15,737 nt of DNA, from the NCBI GenBank assembly GCA_011372345.1, contig DRTC01000451.1, positions 1 through 15,737 of the forward strand. The letters run 5' to 3'. Below are positions 7,331 through 14,712 of the stretch, piece by piece. Source of the DNA: Candidatus Cloacimonadota bacterium. GTDB lineage: Bacteria > Cloacimonadota > Cloacimonadia > Cloacimonadales > TCS61. Each line of letters opens with the position of its first letter. The first letter of the stretch is position 1. Below the pieces are notes generated by a model. It searched no databases. It saw nothing but the letters and a program-made list of their open reading frames with translations, and was not told the origin of the DNA. Both the position numbers and the translations under genes were made by a program.

Positions 7331-7352
7331 ACAACAAACGGAGGTTTACTCA

Positions 7353-10300
7353 GTGATAAGAGAAATCAAACGTGACAAACGAATAGAAAATTATGATAAA
7401 TTGAGAATAAAAATAGCTTCTCCAGAGGTTATCAGGGAATGGTCTTATGGAGAAGTTATCAAACCTGATACCCTGAATTACAGAACTCTGAAACCGGAAA
7501 AGGGCGGATTATTCTGCGAAAGGATTTTCGGTCCTGAAAAAGACTATGAATGCAGTTGTGGAAAATATAAGAAAAAACGCTTTCAGAACACTGTTTGCGA
7601 TCGTTGTGGAGTTGAGATAACAAGTTCCAGAGTCCGTCGTTCCCGTATGGGTCACATTGAACTGGCAGTTCCAATTGCTCATATCTGGTTTGTGAAAAGC
7701 CTGCCGAGTGTGATTGGAACTCTTCTTGATATGACCATCAGCAAACTGGAACGAATTCTCTATTACGAATCCTTTATCATCCTGAATCCGGGTGACAGTG
7801 ATTATGAGAAAAGAGATCTGGTTGACGCTGACGAATATTACGAGATCCGCGACCGGGTAGGAGCCGACTTTGTGGCTATGATGGGAGCTGAAGCCATAAG
7901 AATTTTATTAGAAGAACTAAATCTTGATGATGAAGCTATGAACCTCAGGACTATTATCAAGATGGAGACCTCTGCTCAAAAAAAACAGAAAGCAATCAAA
8001 AGACTGAAGATAGTGGATGCTTTTAGAAAGTCCGGAAATAAACCTGAATGGATGGTTATGGAAGTTCTACCTGTTCTTCCTCCAACATTGCGTCCATTAG
8101 TGCAACTCGATGGCGGAAGATTTGCGACTGCCGATTTCAATGAACTTTATCGTCGGGTAATTACTCGAAACAATCGTTTACGGGGATTGCTAGATATCAA
8201 TGCTCCGGAAGTTATCCTGCGAAATGAAAAAAGAATGCTGCAGGAAGCAGTCGATGCTATGATCGATAATACCAGGAAATCAAGACCTGTTAAAGGTCGT
8301 GGAAACAGACCATTAAAATCTCTGGCAGATCAACTTAAAGGCAAAACCGGAAGATTCCGTCAGAACCTTCTGGGGAAACGAGTCGATTATTCAGGTCGTT
8401 CCGTGATAACAGTTGGTCCGAACTTGAAATTGCATCAATGTGGTTTACCCAAAGAAATGGCTATTGAACTTTTTAAACCTTTCATTATTGAACGACTTGA
8501 GAAAATTGGTGAAGCTGAAAAGGCAAAAACTGCTAAAAAACTGATTGAGAAGCAAAGACCGGAAATATGGAAGATCCTGGAAGATGTGATCAAAGATTAT
8601 CCAATCTTATTGAATCGCGCTCCTACTTTGCACAAACACGGTATTCAGGCTTTTCTGCCTGTTCTGACAGAAGGAAAGGCAATTGAGATTCATCCTCTGG
8701 TTTGTATTCCCTATAATGCGGATTTCGATGGTGACCAGATGGCTGTTCATGTTCCATTATCTAATGAAGCACAGATCGAGGCTCGAGTTCTTATGCTCTC
8801 TTCAAGGAATCTACTACTTCCGGCAAGCGGAAAACTTGCAATGGCTACTAATCAGGATATCGTTCTCGGAAATTATTATCTGACTGTTCTCAAAGAAAAA
8901 AATCCTCCTTCTGATAAAAAGATCAGATATTTCAGTTCACCTGAAGAAATGATATTAGCATACGAACAAGACGAACTGTTGTTCAATACAAAAGGTGTGA
9001 AAAGGGAAGAAAGTCGTCTGGATATCCATTCCTGGGTAAAGGTCTTGATCAAAGAAAAAATTATTACTACTACTGTTGGTAGAGTGATATTTAATCAAAT
9101 TTTACCTGATGAAATTTCGTTTCAAAATGTAACTTTGACGAAAGGGATATTGAACGAACTTGCCATGATCTGTTTTAATGCAGTGGGTCAGAATAGAACT
9201 TCTGAATTTTTGGACAATGTAAAGGAAATTGGTTTTAAATATGCGACCAAAGCAGGAATTACATTTAGTGCAAACGATGTTATTTCTCCCAAAGATAAGA
9301 ATAAGATAATTCGTAAAACTGAAAAGGAAGTTCAGAAAATTATCGATAGTTATATGAATGGAGAGATCACCGAGACTGAAAGATACAATCGAGTAATCGA
9401 TAAATGGAAAATGACAACTGAAATCGTAACCGATGTTTTAATGGCTGAACTGGAAAAAGATCAAGGTGGATTTAATTCCATTAATATGATGTATAGTTCA
9501 AATGCGCGTGGTGGAAAAGATCAGATCAAACAGCTGGGAGCAATGCGCGGTTTAATGGATAAACCTTCTAAAAGTCTTTTAGAAGGTGGAGCAGAAGTTA
9601 TTGAAACACCCATCAAATCAAATTTTAAAGAAGGCTTGAGCGTTCTGGAATATTTTATTTCCACTCACGGTGCAAGAAAAGGACTTGCAGATACTGCTCT
9701 GAAAACTGCTGATGCAGGTTACTTGACAAGAAGGTTGGTCGATGTGGCTCAGAATGCTGTCATTAATTTGGAAGATTGTGGTACGATCGAGGGAATTGAA
9801 GTTTCGGCTTTAAAAGAAGGTCTTGAAATTGTCGAACCTTTATCTGAAAGAATCTCCGGATATACTGCTGCTGAAGATATAATTGATCCGGTAACAGAGA
9901 AAACGATTGTAACTGCTAATACAGAAATATCAAATGAAATGGCAGAAACAATTCAAAATCATGGTATCAATTCTGTTAAAGTAAGATCACCTCTCACCTG
10001 TGATGCAGAAAAAGGGATATGTGCCAAATGTTACGGTAGAAATCTAGGAACCCAGAAACCTGTAACTATAGGTGAACCTGTGGGAGTTATTGCTGCTCAA
10101 AGCATTGGTGAACCTGGAACACAATTAACATTACGGACTTTCCATATTGGTGGAACAGCAAGTACTAATGTCGATTTGGCTGAAGTTGTTGCAAATACTG
10201 ATGGTATTGTCAAATTTGTGAAGATGAACACGGTTGTTACTCCTAAAGGTGAACTTGTTTCCATCAGTCATCTTGGCAGAATTCAGATTTTGGATGTAAA

Positions 10301-11504
10301 AGATAAAACTGTCCTAGAAAATTATAAAGTAGAATATGCAGCTACAGTGTATGTTAAAGATAAACAGAAAATATCTAAAAATTCACCGCTCTTCAGCTGG
10401 GATCATTACAATAATCCGCTGATTTCAACTGCAAAAGGGAAGCTGAAGTATGAAAATTTTGTGAAAGATGTAAATTACAAGGAAGAATTTAATGAACTGA
10501 CCGGTTCAAAAGAAATTTTGATCATTGAATCAAAGGATCGCAAGAAACAACCTCAGTTTAAAATTATTGCTGATGATGGCTCCGAAGCTTTAGTCCCAAT
10601 TCCAACCGGATTAAATGTAGACAAAGACGATGGTGTTTATGTTCATCCGGGTGATGTTCTTGGAAAATCTTCACGAATTACGGTTAAACAAAGTGACATT
10701 ACAGGTGGTTTACCTCGTGTACAGGATCTTTTTGAAGCGAGAGAACCAAAAGGTAAGGCGATTCTATCTGATATAGAAGGGACAATTTCGATTGGAAATT
10801 TAACGAATAAAGGTCGGGAAATTTTTGTTAATGCAGAAGATGGAACTGTAAATAAATATGTGATCCCACCTGGAAAACGGATCATTGTTCACCAGGGAGA
10901 TATTGTTGAAAGTGGAGATGCTTTGTCAGGAGGACCTCTGGATCCGCATGATATTCTCAAAGCAAAAGGTATTAAAGCAGCGCAAACTCTGATCCTTGAT
11001 GAAATCCAGGAAGTGTACCGTAAACAAGGTGTAAAGATCGATGATAAACATATCGGTATTATCATCAGACAGATGTTCAAAAAAATTAAAATTACAAATC
11101 CGGGACATACTTTGTTCCTTGAAGGTGAGATAGTAGATAGAAATCAAGTTATTAAAGAAAACAAAAGGATCGAAGAAGAGGGTGGTGAAGGAGCTACCTT
11201 TGAGCAACTTCTTCTGGGCATTACCAAAGCTTCATTGTTAACTGACAGCTGGCTTTCTGCAGCATCATTCCAGGAAACTACAAAAGTTCTTACTCAATCA
11301 TCCATCGAAGGAAAAGTCGATAACCTGGAAGGACTGAAAGAAAGTATTATTATCGGACACCGAATTCCGGTCGGAACCGGAACCAAGTTCTTTAATACAG
11401 AGATTAAACGGGCGATAGATGAAGGAAAATCTATTAGTGATGTGGTCAAAGAATTTGCTCATACAGAAGAAAAAGACACAGTAGAAGATTTACTTGATTT
11501 TTAA
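7353..11504 (+). CDS. rpoC: DNA-directed RNA polymerase subunit beta-prime
   Basis: The beta-prime subunit carries the catalytic magnesium and the clamp. The ORF is 1383 residues from GTG 7353, placed by GGAGG at 7340-7344; no in-frame ATG lies near. The N-terminal zinc site uses C67, C69, C82 and C85. The catalytic NADFDGD spans 455-461 with metal-binding D457, D459 and D461. The second zinc site uses C809, C883, C890 and C893. The bridge-helix/trigger-loop block includes GVIAAQSIGEPGTQLTLRTF with H931 in the trigger loop. An insertion of roughly 170 residues (about 940-1110) follows before the loop resumes at SDITGGLPRVQDLFEAR (1114 on). This resembles the SI3 insertion of Gram-negative-type RpoC and fits the length. 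The order rpoB-rpoC is universal in bacteria. Confidence 0.97.
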   Translation: MIREIKRDKRIENYDKLRIKIASPEVIREWSYGEVIKPDTLNYRTLKPEKGGLFCERIFGPEKDYECSCGKYKKKRFQNTVCDRCGVEITSSRVRRSRMGHIELAVPIAHIWFVKSLPSVIGTLLDMTISKLERILYYESFIILNPGDSDYEKRDLVDADEYYEIRDRVGADFVAMMGAEAIRILLEELNLDDEAMNLRTIIKMETSAQKKQKAIKRLKIVDAFRKSGNKPEWMVMEVLPVLPPTLRPLVQLDGGRFATADFNELYRRVITRNNRLRGLLDINAPEVILRNEKRMLQEAVDAMIDNTRKSRPVKGRGNRPLKSLADQLKGKTGRFRQNLLGKRVDYSGRSVITVGPNLKLHQCGLPKEMAIELFKPFIIERLEKIGEAEKAKTAKKLIEKQRPEIWKILEDVIKDYPILLNRAPTLHKHGIQAFLPVLTEGKAIEIHPLVCIPYNADFDGDQMAVHVPLSNEAQIEARVLMLSSRNLLLPASGKLAMATNQDIVLGNYYLTVLKEKNPPSDKKIRYFSSPEEMILAYEQDELLFNTKGVKREESRLDIHSWVKVLIKEKIITTTVGRVIFNQILPDEISFQNVTLTKGILNELAMICFNAVGQNRTSEFLDNVKEIGFKYATKAGITFSANDVISPKDKNKIIRKTEKEVQKIIDSYMNGEITETERYNRVIDKWKMTTEIVTDVLMAELEKDQGGFNSINMMYSSNARGGKDQIKQLGAMRGLMDKPSKSLLEGGAEVIETPIKSNFKEGLSVLEYFISTHGARKGLADTALKTADAGYLTRRLVDVAQNAVINLEDCGTIEGIEVSALKEGLEIVEPLSERISGYTAAEDIIDPVTEKTIVTANTEISNEMAETIQNHGINSVKVRSPLTCDAEKGICAKCYGRNLGTQKPVTIGEPVGVIAAQSIGEPGTQLTLRTFHIGGTASTNVDLAEVVANTDGIVKFVKMNTVVTPKGELVSISHLGRIQILDVKDKTVLENYKVEYAATVYVKDKQKISKNSPLFSWDHYNNPLISTAKGKLKYENFVKDVNYKEEFNELTGSKEILIIESKDRKKQPQFKIIADDGSEALVPIPTGLNVDKDDGVYVHPGDVLGKSSRITVKQSDITGGLPRVQDLFEAREPKGKAILSDIEGTISIGNLTNKGREIFVNAEDGTVNKYVIPPGKRIIVHQGDIVESGDALSGGPLDPHDILKAKGIKAAQTLILDEIQEVYRKQGVKIDDKHIGIIIRQMFKKIKITNPGHTLFLEGEIVDRNQVIKENKRIEEEGGEGATFEQLLLGITKASLLTDSWLSAASFQETTKVLTQSSIEGKVDNLEGLKESIIIGHRIPVGTGTKFFNTEIKRAIDEGKSISDVVKEFAHTEEKDTVEDLLDF

Positions 11505-11524
11505 ATAATAAAAAGGAGAAAATA

Positions 11525-11899
11525 GTGCCGACTATTAATCAATTAGTTAGGAAAGGAAGAAAGAAGATCACAAAATCCAAGAAAAACAGAGCTCTTTCTT
11601 CTTGTCCCCAGAAAAGAGGTGTTTGTACAAGGGTTTATACAACTACACCTAAAAAACCGAATTCTGCCTTGCGAAAAGTTGCCAGGGTCAGATTAGTAAA
11701 CGGATTCGAAGTAACAGCTTATATTCCTGGTGAAGGTCACAACTTACAGGAACACTCGATCGTGTTTGTGCGTGGTGGAAGAGTTAAAGATCTTCCTGGT
11801 GTGAGATATCACATAATCAGAGGTGCACTTGATACTGCCGGTGTTGATGGTAGGATAAATTCTCGTTCTAAATACGGAACAAAGAGACCGAAGAAGTAG
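11525..11899 (+). CDS. rpsL: 30S ribosomal protein S12
   Basis: S12 lies at the decoding centre and controls tRNA selection accuracy. It is 124 residues from GTG 11525, with GGAG at 11515-11518 six bases upstream; the first residues PTINQLVRKGR are exactly where the family begins. The streptomycin-related segments are the sensitive form: TTTPKKPNSALRK with K43/K44, and GGRVKDLPGVRYH with K88 and P91. D89 in KDLP is the residue that RimO methylthiolates in some bacteria. It follows rpoC by 20 bases, so the str-type genes are transcribed with rpoBC. Its stop TAG lies against the SD of rpsG. Confidence 0.97.
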   Translation: MPTINQLVRKGRKKITKSKKNRALSSCPQKRGVCTRVYTTTPKKPNSALRKVARVRLVNGFEVTAYIPGEGHNLQEHSIVFVRGGRVKDLPGVRYHIIRGALDTAGVDGRINSRSKYGTKRPKK

Positions 11900-11908
11900 G
11901 AGGAGCGG

Positions 11909-12379
11909 ATGTCAAGAAGACGAAAAATAGTTGAAAGAGAAATTTTTCCTGATCCAAAATATAATAGTATTGTTTTGAGCAAATTTATCAACAGCATTAT
12001 GCAGAGAGGAAAGAAGAGCCTTGCTGAAAAAATAGTTTATGGAGCTCTCGACATTATCGGTCAAAAAACTAAAGACGAACCGTTGGAAGTTTTTAATCAG
12101 GCTTTAGGAAATGTCAGACCTATGATCAAAGTTGTATCTCGCAGGATTGGTGGCTCCAACTACCAAATTCCAACAGAAGTTACAGCTAAAAATGCTCAGG
12201 CTCTTGCTTTTCGATGGATCATTAGTTTTTCTCGAAAACGATCAGAAAAAACTATGATGGAGCGTTTGGCAGGTGAACTTCTAGCTGCTTACAAAAAAGA
12301 AGGCGCCAGTATAAAAAAACGAGAAGATACGCATAAAATGGCAGAGGCAAACAAAGCTTTTGCTCATTTCAGATTTTAA
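11909..12379 (+). CDS. rpsG: 30S ribosomal protein S7
   Basis: S7 nucleates assembly of the 30S head and contacts E-site tRNA and mRNA. It is 156 residues from ATG 11909, with an excellent AGGAGG at 11898-11903 overlapping the rpsL stop. Landmarks are the N-terminal MSRRRKIVER, ALGNVRPMIKVVSRRIGGSNYQIP, and the C-terminal KKREDTHKMAEANKAFAHFRF, all typical. The 9-base gap to rpsL leaves no room for the S7-binding intercistronic element of E. coli, so autoregulation there is not evident. An unusual 174-base gap separates it from fusA. Confidence 0.97.
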   Translation: MSRRRKIVEREIFPDPKYNSIVLSKFINSIMQRGKKSLAEKIVYGALDIIGQKTKDEPLEVFNQALGNVRPMIKVVSRRIGGSNYQIPTEVTAKNAQALAFRWIISFSRKRSEKTMMERLAGELLAAYKKEGASIKKREDTHKMAEANKAFAHFRF

Positions 12380-12386
12380 TTAATTA
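12375..12386. repeat. 12-bp direct repeat, copy 1 (spans rpsG stop)
   Basis: TTTAATTAATTA includes the TAA stop of rpsG. An identical copy lies at 12533-12544, and the two bracket the 45-codon frame. The core is palindromic and AT-only, so chance recurrence is possible. Confidence 0.5.
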
Positions 12387-12399
12387 GAAAAAGATTAAC

Positions 12400-12537
12400 A
12401 TGAATATCCAGGAATCTACAGGAACCTCTCTAAATGTTCCCTTAAAAAGGGAAGTTAATTTGAATTCCATTTTGGAAACAGGAATAAAAGGGAGTTTAAC
12501 TGATAATACTTTCCGAAATTTTTTTTTGGATATTTAA
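12400..12537 (+). CDS. Possible 45-residue small protein between rpsG and fusA
   Basis: An open frame of 45 codons runs from ATG 12400 to TAA 12535-12537 and nearly fills the gap between rpsG and fusA. I do not recognise the product. It begins MNIQESTG and ends FRNFFLDI, is polar with mixed charge, and has no membrane span or cysteine. No good SD precedes it (only AGAAAAAGA), and the frame crosses a run of nine T at 12519-12527 and a 7-bp inverted repeat at 12437-12453. In sequence this AT-rich such a frame can arise by chance. Arguments for it are position, length relative to the gap and the absence of stops; against it are weak initiation and no known family. It may instead be untranslated leader for fusA. 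Confidence 0.3.
   Translation: MNIQESTGTSLNVPLKREVNLNSILETGIKGSLTDNTFRNFFLDI
12437..12453. repeat. 7-bp inverted repeat within the rpsG-fusA gap
   Basis: TTCCCTT (12437-12443), loop AAA, AAGGGAA (12447-12453): a perfect 7-bp stem. No T tract follows, so it is not an intrinsic terminator. It may be an RNA structure in the leader of fusA; function unknown. Confidence 0.5.
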
Positions 12538-12544
12538 TTAATTA
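12533..12544. repeat. 12-bp direct repeat, copy 2 (spans stop of the small ORF)
   Basis: Second exact copy of TTTAATTAATTA, containing the TAA that ends the 45-codon frame and lying 9 bases before the fusA ATG. Spacing between copies is 158 bases. It also takes up the place where an SD for fusA would be expected. Confidence 0.5.
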
Positions 12545-12553
12545 AAATTCGTT

Positions 12554-14644
12554 ATGCCAAAAGAACTTTCCGTAATCAGAAACATTGGTATAATGGCTCA
12601 TATCGATGCCGGTAAAACGACAACTACCGAGAGGATGTTGTTCTATACCGGCATTATTCATAGAATGGGTGAAGTTCATGACGGCAATGCTGTTATGGAT
12701 TGGATGGTTCAGGAAAAAGAAAGAGGAATAACCATCACTTCTGCAGTTACCACCTGCTTCTGGAAAGACAAACAAATCAATATTATTGACACTCCCGGTC
12801 ATGTCGATTTTACTGCCGAAGTAGAGCGTTCTTTAAGAATTCTGGATGGAGCGATCGGCATTTTCTGCGCTGTTGGAGGAGTCGAACCGCAATCGGAAAC
12901 TGTATGGCATCAAGCTGATAGATATAAAATTCCCAGGATCGCTTTTGTTAATAAAATGGATCGTTCCGGAGCAGATTTTGAAAATGTTGTCGATATGATC
13001 CAAGACCGTTTGACAACAAATGCTTTTCCCATTCAAATCCCGATCGGCAGAGAAGATTCATTTACCGGGATCATTGATCTGATCACAATGAAAGCCTGTT
13101 TTTTTGACCAGGAAACAATGGGCGTAAATTATCATTTTAAAAAGATTCCCGAGGAATATGTTAAAGAAGCTGAATCTAAACGAAGTCATCTTTTAGAAAA
13201 ACTTTCCGAATATGATGATGAGATGATGGAATTGTATCTTGAAAATCAGGAAATCCAGGATGAACTAATTAATAAAGTCATCAGACAAGCTGTAATTCAT
13301 CACCAATTTGTTCCAATTTTATGTGGTTCTTCTCTAAAAAATACAGGTGTTCAACTGCTGCTGGATGCGATTACGAATTTTTTACCATCACCTCTCGATG
13401 TTCCTCCTGCCATAGCTATTCATAAAAAAACTAACGAAGAGAAACAGGTTTATCCCAAAATCGATGCTCCTTTCTCTGCTCTTGCGTTCAAAGTTCAGAT
13501 CGATAAATATGTTGGAAAACTTATTTATGTCAGGGTATATTCCGGTTCGACCAAAAGAAGCGGTTCGATCTTTAACCAAACAAACAGGAAAAAAGAGCGA
13601 ATTTCCCGAATTTTACAGATGCATTCCAATAAAAAAAAAGATATTGCTGTGTTGCAAGCTGGTGATATTGCTGCTTTGATAGGACCAAAATTTGTACAAA
13701 CCGGTGATACTCTCACATCTGATAATTTTAATATTCAATTGTCTGATATTGCTTTCCCTGATTCGGTTATTTCAGTTGCCATCGAACCCAGGACAAAAGC
13801 TGACCAGGAAATTTTAACAGATATTCTGCGTAAATTGGAGGAGGAAGATCCGACTTTTAAAGTCAGCCAGAACAAGGATACTGGACAAACCCTAATTTCC
13901 GGTATGGGAGAATTGCATCTGGAAATCATCATCGACCGCTTGAAGCGTGAATTTAATGTTCACGCAAATGTCGGTAATCCTCAAGTTGCGTATAAAGAAA
14001 CGATTGAAAATGAAGTGATCGCAGAAGGAGAATTTATCAGGGAATTAAATGGTAAAGGTCATTATGCGGTCGTTCAATTGAAACTCACTCCTTTAAAACT
14101 TGAAGACCTTCCTCCCGGAAAGAAAAATATTTTTGTGAACTCGATCTCGGAAGAGGTCATTCCTAAAGAATTCTGGTCTGCGATCGAGGAAAGTTCCTTA
14201 AATGCCTGTCTGGATGGACCTTTGATGAGTTCTCCTGTGGAAAGACTGAAGGTCGAATTGATCGGTGGAAAATTCAATGAAGTGGATTCCAGTGAGACGG
14301 CTTTTAATATAGCTTCGTCGATTGCTATTGGAAATGGTTTGAGAAAAGCCAAAGCATTGATCATGGAACCTTTAATGCTCGTGAATGTCATCACTCCGGA
14401 AGATTTTATGGGAGATATTATCGGTGATATCAATTCCAAAAGAGGAAGGATCGAAAATATTAGAACGGTAATGAAAAAGCAGGAAATTTCTGCGGAAATA
14501 CCGATGAGCGAACTTTTCGGATATGCAACGAGGTTGCGCTCAATTTCACAAGGAAGAGCAATTTACACGATGGAATTTTCCAAATATGAAAAAGTCCCGA
14601 CAAATATTCAGGATAAAATCCTGAAAAAAGTTAGAGGTTATTAA
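12554..14644 (+). CDS. fusA: Elongation factor G-type translational GTPase with unusual domain IV tip
   Basis: EF-G drives tRNA-mRNA translocation and, with RRF, ribosome recycling. The ORF is 696 residues. All GTPase motifs are intact: AHIDAGKT (15-22), RGITITSA in switch I (57-64), DTPGH (79-83) and NKMD (133-136). Domain III keeps GMGELHLEIIIDRLKREF and domain V keeps GDIIGDINSKRGRI and MFxYAT-like SELFGYATRLRS. Domain IV differs: the loop that is normally GGRGQYGHV reads NGKGHYAVV (499-507), putting H503 at E. coli Q507, and N575 replaces E. coli H583 in the second tip loop. Position after rpsG is where the primary fusA lies, but the tip changes recall specialised EF-G paralogues. ATG 12554 has no SD, and no in-frame upstream start exists before TAA 12539. 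Whether another EF-G exists elsewhere is unknown. Confidence 0.9.
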   Translation: MPKELSVIRNIGIMAHIDAGKTTTTERMLFYTGIIHRMGEVHDGNAVMDWMVQEKERGITITSAVTTCFWKDKQINIIDTPGHVDFTAEVERSLRILDGAIGIFCAVGGVEPQSETVWHQADRYKIPRIAFVNKMDRSGADFENVVDMIQDRLTTNAFPIQIPIGREDSFTGIIDLITMKACFFDQETMGVNYHFKKIPEEYVKEAESKRSHLLEKLSEYDDEMMELYLENQEIQDELINKVIRQAVIHHQFVPILCGSSLKNTGVQLLLDAITNFLPSPLDVPPAIAIHKKTNEEKQVYPKIDAPFSALAFKVQIDKYVGKLIYVRVYSGSTKRSGSIFNQTNRKKERISRILQMHSNKKKDIAVLQAGDIAALIGPKFVQTGDTLTSDNFNIQLSDIAFPDSVISVAIEPRTKADQEILTDILRKLEEEDPTFKVSQNKDTGQTLISGMGELHLEIIIDRLKREFNVHANVGNPQVAYKETIENEVIAEGEFIRELNGKGHYAVVQLKLTPLKLEDLPPGKKNIFVNSISEEVIPKEFWSAIEESSLNACLDGPLMSSPVERLKVELIGGKFNEVDSSETAFNIASSIAIGNGLRKAKALIMEPLMLVNVITPEDFMGDIIGDINSKRGRIENIRTVMKKQEISAEIPMSELFGYATRLRSISQGRAIYTMEFSKYEKVPTNIQDKILKKVRGY

Positions 14645-14675
14645 AATTTCTGAAACTTCTACTATTTAATTTTGC

Positions 14676-14707
14676 GGTTCATTCTGACTGGATGAACCTT
14701 TTTTTTT
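14676..14707 (+). terminator. Intrinsic terminator after fusA
   Basis: GGTTCAT (14676-14682) pairs with ATGAACC (14692-14698); the stem can extend inward by a T-G and a C-G pair, leaving a TGACT loop. Nine T residues (14699-14707) follow directly. This is a textbook Rho-independent terminator, 31 bases after the fusA stop. It marks the end of the long tuf-to-fusA gene block and lies 5 bases before the prmC ATG. Confidence 0.88.
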
Positions 14708-14712
14708 AATTT

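Noticed and set aside
12472..12507. Promoter for fusA formed by TTGGAA and GATAAT inside the rpsG-fusA gap
   Set aside because: The spacing between the two boxes is about 24 bases, well outside the usual 16-18, and each box is imperfect.
12511..12530. Intrinsic terminator at the nine-T run before fusA
   Set aside because: No stable stem precedes the T run; only three or four base pairs can form around it.
14667..14674. TAATTTTG, matching the Bacteroidetes-type -7 promoter consensus TAnnTTTG, upstream of prmC
   Set aside because: No TTTG element lies at the required distance upstream, the sequence is short and AT-rich, and this organism uses strong SD sites unlike Bacteroidetes. A transcript from it would also run through the terminator.
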